Positions 1-10,800 of a stretch of DNA of 64,000 nt are shown piece by piece. The notes below the pieces were generated by a model. That model saw only the letters and a program-made list of their open reading frames with translations, was not told the DNA's origin and did no database searches. Position numbers and translations under genes: made by a program. Within the stretch, counting starts at the first letter, position 1; the number at the start of each line of letters is the position of its first letter. The stretch is from Botrytis cinerea B05.10 (lineage: Eukaryota > Ascomycota > Leotiomycetes > Helotiales > Sclerotiniaceae): positions 2,046,001-2,110,000 of the forward strand of contig NC_037310.1 of the NCBI RefSeq assembly GCF_000143535.2, written 5' to 3'.

Positions 1-345
1 CAGGCCGGCTCGGCATATTCTAACTATTTTGAACCAATTGAACATAGGCAATTACATCGGCCCCGGCAGGCCAGATAGCCAACTTCATCGATTTGGTGGA
101 TTTGGTCAATTTGGCGGATTAATTTGGTCAATTTGTTCAATTTCTAGTAAATTGATCAAATCAACCACCACGGCTTATTTTACTGAATCTGAAGTGACAG
201 ATCGATGCAGAATCAGCAGAATTAGCCTTCCAGCTGAGGTAGTATAAATAAAGAAGCTCGAGGGCGAGCTTTTCCGAGGGGGGTTAGTGTTACGAAGCCA
301 CTTACATTCAGATAAATCACGTGGAAGAACGGATAACCTGATGAT

Positions 346-440
346 CCGTTCGCACACGATCGGATTTAGGTGATTTACTATAGGAAAATGGTGGTGATAA
401 GATCGAAGAGGAACACGACCGAAGGCGCTCCGTTAGTATA
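346..440 (+). repeat. Dispersed direct repeat, copy 1 (about 95 bp)
   Basis: This copy begins 'ccgttcgcacacgatc', shares 'ataggaaaatggtggt' in its middle and ends near 'ctccgttagtata'. A diverged copy in the same orientation starts about 250 bp downstream. By eye the two share roughly three quarters of their positions. It may be a relic of a small mobile element or an old duplication; no terminal inverted repeats are visible. Confidence 0.6.
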
Positions 441-598
441 CGAGATCATATATATAAGCAGCCCCCCCGAAAACTATAATTCTATAATTTTAGATTCTAA
501 GGTTGAAATGAACCTTGTTTATTCGGCTCTCGAAGGCATATCATTATAAAATCAACCAATTCGTGTAAATCATATGTGATAACAGGTAAGCTGAGGGC

Positions 599-695
599 CC
601 GTTCGCACACGATCAGATTTGGAAGATTTATCATAGGAAAATGGTGGTATTACAATCAAAAAGTAACGAATTCGAAGATACTCCGTTTATGTATA
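599..695 (+). repeat. Dispersed direct repeat, copy 2 (about 97 bp)
   Basis: Second copy of the element at 346-440, with the same 'ccgttcgcacacgatc' start and the 'ataggaaaatggtggt' core. Differences are scattered substitutions plus small indels, so the duplication is old or the copies have been mutated. Confidence 0.6.
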
Positions 696-1132
696 TAATA
701 TAATCCATTGCTCAATAAACTAGTTCAATATATAATGAGCTAGCTCATTGTGCAATGTCAATGTTGCAGGGCACTCTGCAACAAATGTACCTTACCTTGT
801 TAACCGATTCTTTAGAAGCTAGCATTCATCGTAGTCTCAAGCCTCCGATTCATCTAAAGTATTACCACATACAAATTCAACCGGAGATAGGTCTATTGTC
901 GCCAACGACTATTGCTATTGTACATCATCACATATTATCTCTTTTTATATTTCTTTCTTTCTTCCTTCCGCATGGACGCCTTCACCTCCAACTCAACTCG
1001 TTACTCCTTCTTCACTAACATGTACTATACAGAAGTTGATAGGTTTTGATTCTTTATTAAGTCAGATGGCTCTTTAGAACAGTAACGCGTATTGCTAATC
1101 GGTACAGTTCAATGTTCTAACAAATGTGGAAT

Positions 1133-2212
1133 TTAAACAGTAGTCCAGTCAATTCCAGCAAAGACTTCCTTTATACCAACCAAATCGGTAAGACCCAAGT
1201 CCTCCTTCTTAATAACTGTATCCTCTGCAATCCAGCTTTTCTCTCGAGCGCAATCCCAGAACTGCAGCATGAGTCCAATCTCACGGCCCCATTTGGGCCA
1301 CAAGGCATCATAGTGATCCAGGGAGATCGATACATATTCGGCAGGAAGACCAGAGACCTCAGACCAGAGATTCAAGATATCTCTTGCAGTGAGTGTTTCG
1401 GTCTCAGCGAGGACAGTTCTGCCAGGTAGGGTAAGCTGAGGCTGTTGAAGAATGGCAAGGACGTAGATTCCAGTATTGATCGTTGTCGCACCAAGGGTAG
1501 TGATTGGAGTGTCTTCCGGGATAGGCAACAGCTGAACGTGCTTGCCAGTGGTTTTCTACGTCAAATAGAACATTAGCCAAATTATATATCAGTTGATAAT
1601 GGAATGAGAACACTCGACTCACAAGTAGGGTAGGTGTGATCATAGGCATAAGAAAATTTGTAGCATAGAAGCTGATGTAAAGAAAAGTCGTCTTAGCCAG
1701 CAATGCCTTGTTCTGACGAATGTACTTATCGACCATGAGCTTGCTTTCAAAGTGAGGCACAGAGAACTTTCCATTGGAGATTTTCTGGGTGTTAGGAAGT
1801 GTACTCCAGATGTAGTGCTCAAGAGTGGTGATTTTGGAAGCAGCATTTGCGCAGTTGATACCTTGAGTAGACTCAATAGTAATGGTCTCCTCGATGTCTT
1901 TGGTAGCGAAGGGGGTTTGGAAGTCGGTGACAACGAAGATGGCATAAGAACCCTATTTCAATTGGTGTTATTAGCTATTCGTCCCCATTGGGCTATAAAA
2001 CTACTTACCTCAAATGCTTTGACAAGGCTTGCTACATCATTAGTGTCCGCAGTCACCATCTCCACGCCCTTCGCAGTGAGAGCCTTGGCCGCGGCACTCT
2101 CAACATTGCGAGTAACACCGCGGACTTTGTAGTAGCCTGACTTCAAGGCGGAAGCAACCACAGAGCCACCTTGCGCCCCAGTAGCACCGATAACAGTGAG
2201 AATCTTGGACAT
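1133..2212 (-). CDS. NmrA-like NAD(P)-binding oxidoreductase
   Basis: Three exons on the minus strand (2212-2009, 1952-1623, 1555-1133) give 318 residues. The N-terminus carries a Rossmann dinucleotide motif, G9-A-T-G12-A-Q-G15, in the form typical of NmrA / isoflavone-reductase-like atypical SDRs. A following 'VRGVTRN' segment fits the end of the second beta strand, where NADP specificity is set. Such proteins are either redox-sensing regulators that bind NAD(P) or small-molecule reductases; the sequence does not tell which. The introns have GTAAGT and GTGAGT donors and the joins are in frame. The start is the ATG directly before the Rossmann strand. The length (about 300-350 residues) is normal for the family. 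It is transcribed away from two further Rossmann-fold genes to its right. Confidence 0.85.
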
Positions 2213-3473
2213 GTTGAGATATAGGGAATAAAGGTTATTGAAGGGGAAAATATAATACTTTAATATAAGAATCAATGAGATCAATGTGAATGGAATGCTA
2301 GACAATGATAGCGAACACGCGCATTTTATATTCCATGAGTCGTTATGTGTTCAATATGGTGGATTACATCAAGCCATATTGATTATTAAACAACCAGCTT
2401 CAACAATATAGGTAAATCTATAACTTTGAGATCTTATCATTAATAGTAGTGTGCGCTAACCCTAATCTGTTCAGGACTCGGCACTTGATTACGTCCGCCG
2501 AAACTACCGAGTATTATAGGGCGGGTAGACAGAATTAAGGTTCTACGAATTTACTCTAAGTAGTAGATGCACTATATGTTATAAAGATTTAATATTATAA
2601 ATTAATAAAAAGTGAAATTCAATGAGAATACTAAATATTAAATCTAAATATACAATATAAATTATAGTATAAAAGAGTAGAAGATAATAGATATCATACA
2701 AGAAAAGCCTTCATATGTATTATAATTAATTTAATAGTATCTTTTAAAATAAAAAAAAAGCGTGTACATAATAGGGACGTGCATGTGATAGGGATATCGG
2801 TTAATTGCCTCTTCATCTTGATTACTATTCATTATAGTGGGGAGTTTAGACACCCTCGACATCTTCTATACCCAATATCTTCAATTTCATTTGATGAAAT
2901 GTCTTGCTTTTGGAGTTGTGCCTCCGTTGTAAAGCACACAGTTGACACTTCTGATAGAGTTTAATAAGTATTCAATCTGTAATATTCACAACTCATCTAA
3001 TTCACCAAATTGATTGGTCAAAGCAGTATTGAGTTGTACACAAGGACGGTCCAATTCGGTCTTGGGCAGTTAAGTTATCTCTAATTCGATTTCTGATTTC
3101 AAATCGTAACTCGGCGATAACATTGTAAATCGAATTTCCAATACTAACTCCTGATGATTTGAAATCGAGTTGAGGTTGGTTATTGACCTTCAATCTCAGG
3201 CTAAGGAATTTGTGTCTTATCCCCTCTTCTTGAGCTTCGTTCTACGTATCTCTTATATTCGTCTCTCATATATCTACTTGACCAAAGACATAATAAGTGG
3301 ATAACAACTGCTGTTCAAGAGATATGCTTCAAGTCTGATTATTTAAAGCTGGCTATTATCCTCTCAATCTCCTCGAGCATTTTGCTATCGACTCTAAACC
3401 AACGCAAGTTTATTTCTTATAGAATCATTCCTCATACTTTTTTCTTTTATTATTTACCTACAATCGGAAAGCT
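2213..3473. other. AT-rich divergent intergenic region
   Basis: This is the shared upstream region of the NmrA-like gene and the first SDR gene. About 2540-2760 is extremely AT-rich with almost no G or C. No gene, RNA or clear repeat is recognised. The composition could reflect RIP-type mutation of old repeats, but that is inference. Confidence 0.5.
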
Positions 3474-4739
3474 ATGTCTTCCTACAAGATTCTTCTCATC
3501 GGTGCCACTGGATACGTGTAAGTCTTCTAACCACAACGAAATCCTTTTGTTAATAATTCTCAGTGGAGGGTCTATTCTGACTCAGACCCTGCTATCCATA
3601 CCTAATGTGCTTGCCAAGCACTCGATTTCGGTCCTAATCAGGGGAGAGGAAAAGGTTCCCGTGTTTGAGAAGATGGGCGTCAAACCAATTCTCTTCAACA
3701 GTCTCGAGGAGACTGAATTCCTTCGAAAAATTGCCAGCGGGCACGACAGTAAGTCTGCTATATGTATGAAAGCCCGAGGAAACTCTTGGACTGATGCCAT
3801 CAGTTATCATTTATTCGGCCTCTGGTTATGATACAGCGGCCGCCAAAGCTCTTGTGGCTGGACTGGGAGATAGAAAGAAGCAAAGTGGAAAGGAAGTCCA
3901 CTACATCCACGTAAGTTATTAATACAAACATTGAGTTCGACTCTTATATCTGCAGACACTGAGTTCAACTCTTGCTTTGCAGACAACCGGAGCATCCAGT
4001 CTTAGTGACCAGCCTACCTCTGGCAAGTACCTCGAAGACCGCATATTCTCTGACAAGGAGGATATCTTCGCCTATGAGAAATTCCGCCAGACCAAGCAAG
4101 TGTATCCCGCAAGAACCACCGACATAGGAGTCATCGAAACTGGCCTCAAACTTGGTGTCCAAACACACCTCATGATGCCCCCAACGATCTATGGTGTCGG
4201 TTCAGGGAAGTTCAACACGCTATCCATCCAATTTCCGATGTTGATTCGCGCTTCATTAAAAGCTGGTCAAGCTTTGGTCATTGGTGACGGTAAAGGAGTT
4301 TGGAGCTACGTACATATCGATGATCTTGCTAAGCTATATATTATCCTACTCCAAAAGATTCTAGACGGGGAGAAAGTACCGATGGGAGAGCAAATCTTGT
4401 TCGCTGAGACTGGTACATTCTCTTGGATTGATGCTAGTCAAGCAATTGCAGATGCGTTGTACACACTTGGGGCTATCAAGACTGTCGATGTTAAGCAGGT
4501 CCCGCTTGAAGATGCCGCTAGTCAACTTTTTGAGGGTGATCTGCTACTTACTGAGCTGGCATTTTCTTCAAAGTAAGTGCTTACCAACCAAGTATTCATA
4601 GATCTTGCTAACGAGTTGCAGTTCAAGGACGAAAGCAGATCTCGCGAGAGAGTTGGGATGGAAGCCGATGAAGACGGAGCAAGACTTCAAGAATCATTTT
4701 CTACAGGAAGCAAAATTGATCTTTGAGGTAAAGAATTAG
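3474..4739 (+). CDS. Atypical extended SDR (NAD-dependent epimerase/dehydratase-like)
   Basis: Five exons (3474-3517, 3564-3748, 3804-3910, 3983-4572, 4622-4739) give 347 residues. The N-terminus has the Rossmann motif G10-A-T-G13-Y-V-G16. Further features of the extended-SDR fold follow: 'HTTGASSL' after the fourth strand, 'MMPPTIYGVGSGKFN' in the substrate region and 'WSYVHIDDLAKLY'. The first intron interrupts the dinucleotide-binding loop, so the true N-terminus is easily missed. I see no canonical YxxxK catalytic pair; 'VYPARTTDIGVIE' occupies that region. It may therefore be an atypical SDR with a binding or non-standard redox role. The next gene downstream on the same strand is a divergent relative, suggesting an old tandem duplication. 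Substrate unknown. Confidence 0.85.
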
Positions 4740-4903
4740 ATAGTTATATATTCATAACTTGTCATAGTAGTGTTCTATTATCTTAGTTTTGTACAGGAGA
4801 AGTTTTCCGATAGAAAATAAAAGCACACATGTTTTTTATATGTGTTTTCAATCAGATTGTTCTATACAACTCACTTTTGGATAAGAAATTGTTTGTCTCA
4901 CTT

Positions 4904-4924
4904 GGGGGGGGGGGGGGGGGGGGG
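4904..4924 (+). repeat. Homopolymer run of 21 G
   Basis: Uninterrupted G tract in an AT-rich intergenic region. Such tracts are length-unstable and can form quadruplex-like structures. The exact length may also be a sequencing or assembly estimate. Confidence 0.9.
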
Positions 4925-5342
4925 AGGTTGAATCCGAATCATTGGGTAAAGATTATAAAAGTCTACACAAAATGAACAATATGAATTGAGATACTCTATA
5001 AAAAGATATGATTCTTCCCTCTATATGTGGAGGAATGAATCATGTGATTCGTATAGTTACAAGAAATTATATATTCAACTATAAAAGCTTCAATCTTTAT
5101 CTTTTCGATTGACTTCTCACATGAATCAAAATTCTTATGCGTAGCAACTATATATTATAGTCCCAGAGAAATTTATTGAAAGTTTGAATTTTGAATAAAT
5201 CATGTGAATTGTCTTTTTTGATGTAGAATTGTACTTTACTTACAAGATGTCCCGTGAATCCGTGCATCCACTGGTGATCGTCAGTCATTGGAGAAGATTC
5301 TAACATTATACAGGTTTGACTTTGTGTTCAACGTTGTACCAT

Positions 5343-5525
5343 TTGTTTCCACCGGCTCGGCGGTATTGTAAGACAACCTAGCACCTCCGAGTGTAAATCT
5401 ACTCGCTCGGTACAAAGAAACTTCGCCGGCTCGTCGGTACTACAATGCGATCTAATACCTTCTAGTATAGGTAAATCTACTCGCTCGGTACAAAGAATCT
5501 TCACCAGATCGGCGGTCTTGCGGGG
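5343..5525 (+). repeat. Tandem repeat, about 78-bp unit, roughly 2.5 copies, upstream of an SDR gene
   Basis: The phrase 'aaatctactcgctcggtaca' occurs at 5395 and again at 5473, a spacing of 78. Each is followed by 'aagaa', a short T/C stretch and a variant of 'ccggctcggcggt' (5352, 5426 and 5504). Unit one has CCG and CGG triplets separated by three bases. Such triplet pairs are the usual recognition pattern of fungal Zn2Cys6 regulators, so the repeats could multiply a binding site about 140-320 bp upstream of the next start codon. The regulatory role is inference. Confidence 0.7.
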
Positions 5526-5664
5526 CCCTAGCAATTTGTTACTCCTCAATTGACATCATATAGTAAGTTTGTTAGCTTTGATTAAAACTCAAGAAGTATA
5601 TATATAGCTGTTGCTTGCCTTAAAGAGGCTCCAACTTTCTATCACTCCCAACATCTTGTGAATC

Positions 5665-6806
5665 ATGACCAAGCAGCTTTTCCTCCTCGGTACGGGTTTT
5701 ATTGGTGGAACGCTCCTCAGTGAGCTCCTGCCAAAGCGCCCAGACCTTTCCATCACAGCCCTCGTCCGATCCGACGACAACGCCGCTCAGCTAAAAGCTC
5801 TTGGAGTTCAACCACTCAAAGGCCGGTTGGAAGATGGAGAAATTATCGCGGAAGCTGCAAGCAAAGCTGATGTAAGTCGCTATTGGACCCAGATACCAAA
5901 AGGTGTTGAATATTGAACTCACGTTACTAATAATATCCCCAGATCATTGTCCATGCTGCCACGGCTGACGATCTTCCTTCCGTCCGCGCAGTTATAAAAG
6001 GGATTAAAGAACGTTCCAATAAATCTTCAAAAATCATCTACATACACACCTCTGGCGCCGGCGTGATTTCGAAGGATGCTCGCATCTCAAAATGTGACTT
6101 GTTCACCGACCTTGACCCAGAAGGAATTGACCAGCGTGTGTCGGACTCGGCACCCCATCGAAACGTCGATCTTTTCATCCGGGATGAGCTAGCAAACGCG
6201 CATTCGGAGCGGGAGAACAACGCAAGTGTTGCTATTCTTCTTCCGCCGATTATCTACGGATTAGGTACTGGGCCATTTAACAAATTTTCTATCTCAGTGC
6301 CAGCACTTTACCGAGCTACCATCAAACAAGGCACGGGCATCAGTGTTGGAGAGGGGAGCAACCAATGTGATGCGGTGCACGTCTGCGATCTTGCGAATGC
6401 ATATTTGCGCATTCTTGAAGAACTAGAAAAGACAGAGCCTGGTAGCATTGGAGGGCCTTATTGGTTTGCTGAAACAGAGCAATTTGATCTCTTCTCTTTG
6501 TCCCAGTGCGTTTCGACGGCTCTGCAGTCTTACGGCAAATCAGATGGAAAGGTTATTAAAGCCTCTGACCACGATCAAGATCTCCTTATCAATGCTTTTG
6601 CTGATTTTTTCCCGCCTGGGCTGGTGGACGCTGATGTGGAAACCAAGGCTAATGCTGCTGCAATATTGTGGGGTGCATTTGGTAGTGATGCTCGCTCTAG
6701 TGCAGACAGGCTTCGCGGACTCGGTTGGTGCCCAGCGCCAGGTCGACTTCCAATTCTTGAAAGCGTAGAGAAGGAGGAAATCCCAGAGCTTATCAAACAG
6801 AAGTAA
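5665..6806 (+). CDS. Atypical extended SDR (NAD-dependent epimerase/dehydratase-like), second copy
   Basis: Two exons (5665-5871, 5943-6806) give 356 residues. The start is a strong Rossmann motif, G9-T-G11-F-I-G14, followed by 'ITALVRS'. Later landmarks are 'IVHAATADDLPSV', 'IYIHTSGAGV', 'ILLPPIIYGLGTGPFNKFS' and 'DAVHVCDLANAYL', matching the order seen in the preceding SDR gene. As in that gene, a canonical YxxxK pair is not evident; the region reads 'APHRNVDLFIRD'. The two proteins are clearly related but strongly diverged. The splice join is GAT|ATC with a GTAAGT donor. The promoter carries a tandem repeat. Likely a cytosolic oxidoreductase of unknown substrate. Confidence 0.87.
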
Positions 6807-7893
6807 GCCAAACATGTCAAAGGATGCATCAATTTAGCAACCAAATGTATATTAGTCTTCAGCTCTAATAAAATACAATTAGCTGCTGTGATATCCAGAT
6901 CTAGCGCTGAGACTCCTATGCTTCTGATAAATCAATTACCCACTTCCCCACCACCCTCTTCGTTTCCGATAACCTCGAACATCACACGCTTCGAATTATG
7001 ATACAACTTGAAATTTCAATAACTATAAGTGTCGGGATAGGGATCATGTGACCGTGCTAGCGCTTGCGCTAGCGCCTTTCGGCACTACAGCAATACGTTT
7101 CGTAGTCCTAGCTTTTAGAACCCTAAACAATATTACAACAGTGTAAACCATAGTACTATATTGACTTCACCATCCCCATGGTGATACCAACAATACTACC
7201 GTCTCACACTATCTCACAGTCATTTTATACCTATCTCCTCTTCATTCATACATAATATACACTCATCATACAACTCCAACCTCACCCTCAAACCTCTACC
7301 TATCCATCTACTTACCCACAAATCAAAATTCACAAGTTCAAGACCTTTTCTTCTCAGGCATCACATGTCACTCTCATAGTCGATTGATTATGCACAGAAT
7401 CTCATCTAAATTCTAATAAGTGATAGATATAATAATTTCCACGTCATTCCATCCAGACATCCAGATGTGCATACATACATACACATCTAGAAACCCCCCA
7501 ACTAATACCTCATCTTCAGAGGGACATTAAAGTTAACTACCTAGTTACTCATAAAGAATTTTCAAAATCCCATCTCATATCTATTCATCTACATCCAAAT
7601 CATACATTAAAAATCCGATTCCTCATCAACATAACCATGAAAAATCTTTCTTCTCTCTTCTCTCTTCTCATCTCGTCCAAGTGTAAATAAACCATCCATC
7701 CTCTAGATAAAAAGGATTCCTCCACTAATCTATAAGCCGCTATAAATATACCCCAAATTTTATGCAAGAAACGAATGAGGTTTGGTATCTAATCGCAATC
7801 AATGACAACCAAGTACACACATGTGTGTACTATATGCAAATTATTTTGGTACCGAAAAAAAAAATGCTACGCGATGCAAATCAATGCAATGTT
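6807..7893. other. Convergent intergenic region
   Basis: Shared 3' flank of the second SDR gene and the ABC transporter. It is AT-rich with long C/T-biased stretches (7200-7700). It contains a perfect 8-bp hairpin at 7056-7073, listed separately. No gene is seen. Confidence 0.55.
7056..7073. repeat. Perfect short inverted repeat (8-bp arms, 2-base loop)
   Basis: 'gctagcgc' and 'gcgctagc' flank 'tt', a GC-rich hairpin in otherwise AT-rich DNA between two convergent genes. It could mark a protein-binding palindrome or be chance; no function can be assigned. Confidence 0.6.
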
Positions 7894-10800
7894 TTAACGA
7901 CGATTGAAGTTGAAGTATCTCGACTATTCGAATTGTCAGTAATGTTGTTTCAAAAGGGGAGGGGTGAAAAGGGGGGCAACTCACAGCCAAGAAAAGAATA
8001 ATCAAATTGCTCCCAATAAATGCCAAAAAGATGCCCAGATCTCTCCATCTATTGCCATATTCCAATGCTAGTGGTTCGTAGAACTGTTCTCCAAATTTAT
8101 AGGCACAGTATTCACAGGCACTTGTCGCATTGTTGACAATATATCCGATACCTCCGCTTGAAAAGAAATTGTCCATGTACTCCCCACATGTTTGACCTGC
8201 AGGAGCGGTGAAACGACTTAATTCTGAAGAAGTACATTTTACTTCACGACCTTGGAGTTCGGTGACGACCATTCCACCGATGAGACGAGTAAAGGGATCG
8301 AGTTGGTAAAGCCATGCACGCCAGAACTTAGGAATCTGAGGCTTGGGGATTGTGACACCGCAGAAGAGAGAAAAGGTGATGATAATGAAGGGGTTGACGA
8401 GGGCGGAGATGAAAGGGGATGGAGTGAGAGCTGCTACCATTTGACCCAGGGTTACGGAAAAGAGTTCGGTGATGAGGATCATGAAGAATTGGTAACCGGC
8501 ACGACTAGACGATGTCTGGAAACCGGGCATATAGTATAGAGGAAGGAAGAAACCAACAGCGCAAAGAATGGAGTAAGGCATCTCAGCTACGACCAAAGAT
8601 GATGCAAAGGCGAATTGACTGTACATCTTCGAAGAAGCTTCTCGGTAGTAAATCATACGAGACAAAGCGTATTTGGGTTCGACTTGAGCGAGAATGAGCG
8701 CGGGGAGAACGGTGACCTGGAAGATGACGAATACACGATATTGCAATGAAGATTTTGAATCATCGAGATTCAAATAAGCAAGACCAGTGATAATAGCAAT
8801 AATGACGTGATTGAAAAGACGAGTGAAACCGTAATTGGGGGATCTCCAGAAAGCCAAGTTGGTACGCGCTTGAACGACTCTCAATTGATGCATCAATGGC
8901 GTGGCGAATTCTCTCCCGTCGTCGTTAGTAGTTCCGCCAACCTCGGCGAGACGTTCCGTCTTCATTTGAGAAATACGATCCTTGATGTTGGCAAGTTCAG
9001 GCGATTCGGCAAAGATATCAGCCCAGTCACGATCTCCGATTCCGGGAGTTTGACCGGCACCAACAGCGTCCAGCATCCATTCAGCAGGGTTGGCATCAGG
9101 AGGACAGACAGCTCCGTGTTTGTGGAAGTAATCAAGGAGTACATGAGCATCTTTTCCAATGTCACCGAAATAAACACATCTTCCTCCACGTTTAAGAAGG
9201 AGCAATCGATCGAAGTTCTCGAATAATGCTGCGTTAGGTTGATGGATAGTACAAAGAATGGCTTGTCCAGCGTTCGCCAATTTCTTCAAGAAACGAACAA
9301 TGTTGAAAGCACTTTGAGAATCAAGACCGGAAGTAGGTTCATCCAAGAAAAGTAACAATTCAGGCTTAGCGGCTAATTCGACTCCGATCGTGACACGTTT
9401 TCGTTGTTCGACAGCAAGACCATTTTCAGGATCTCCAATAATTGCATCGGCCATATCTTCCATCTCAAGGAGACTAATAATTTCCTCAACGTAGGCGTAT
9501 TTTTCTGCTTGTGGAACGTGGAATGGTTGACGGAGATCAGCAGAAAATCGAAGTGCTTCACGGACAGTTGCAGTACCCTCATGGACATCAAGTTGTTCGG
9601 CGTATGAAGTTCCTCTTTGGAAAGCGTTGCCTGGCTTAACACCATCGACAAGGACATCACCAGAAATGACACCAATATTCTTTCTTGAAGCCAAAACATC
9701 CAAGAGTGTTGTTTTTCCGGCACCTGAGGATCCCATAAGCGCAGTCAGTTCACCTGGTCGAACGTAACCGTAAATGTTGTTCAAAAGACGTAATTCTCCA
9801 GCTGGAGTTGGGACATCATAATTCAATCCTTCCCAAGTCAAGATAGCCTTTGAGTTGATGTTGATTTCCGAGCCTTCTTCATCACTCTTTGCGGAACGAC
9901 GTTGATCGCGCTTGGCAGCTAATGCTTTGTTAAGCTCCTCGCGTTCCTTATTTGGCTTCTGATAAACTTTCGCAGCGTTTCCGCCGGCACCGAAAGACAC
10001 CCACTCACCAAGGGTTGCGTTTGTGAACAAGAAACCGGCGATCAAAACAATGATGATACCAAAGTTTCTCCATAGTTCAGAAGGCTTGTAGTCATATCCT
10101 TGAGTGATGTAGTCGCCACCAACAACAATGTCTGATCCAGCAACACTGCCGGCAAGGGTACAAACTCGGTGGTCGAGGTTGTCGTAACCTGGACCATATG
10201 GCACAAGATAGGCGCCAGAACAGGTTAAGTTGAGACGGCTGAACTCGTTCTCCATCAAAGCGGAAAATCCAAGACCAAGAGCGTTAATCCAGTAAATCCA
10301 TCGAATCCAGACCTTTTCACTTTGGTATTGAATGAGATAACCAGACGTGATGACGAAAAAGGTAATGATCGTGGCGGCAAACTTAATCGCGTAATCAAAG
10401 TCAGGGCAAAGACATCCAACTGTTCTGAAAAAGAGTGTCATGGCCAAATAACCACTGAGAATGATCAGATAGAATGTAAAGAATGCACCAGCATCTCTCA
10501 CCAATCCGCACATGAAGTACACGATGATGGAGAATAGCAAAATTTGAGCGGCAGCGAACGCAGTATCGACGATGATCTGAGCAATCCAGAGCGCGGACGG
10601 ACGATGAAACGTGTATGACCTGTGCTTGTTCACAATAGGTCTGCCCATCATAGTAGATGCCAATTCTGAAAATGCTTGGAAAGCATTGAACAATAATGCA
10701 ATGAAGAGTAAGCCACCTCTGGTGAATGCACCAGCAGAGGTCTTAGGCAAGTTCAGCCACACGGTACCCAATACAATAGCGACAGTAATACTAGTGATCC

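Larger units (their letters stand above)
1..1132. other. Gene-free left edge with degenerate repeats
   Basis: No convincing coding region is seen. The stretch is AT-rich, with recurring 'tttggtcaattt'-like phrases near 100-150 and two diverged copies of a roughly 95-bp element, listed separately. The short open frames have no protein-like composition or splice continuity. Confidence 0.6.
4740..5664. other. Intergenic region between the two SDR genes
   Basis: AT-rich spacer holding a 21-base G run and a GC-richer tandem repeat, listed separately. No gene is seen. It acts as 3' flank of the first SDR and promoter region of the second. Confidence 0.5.
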
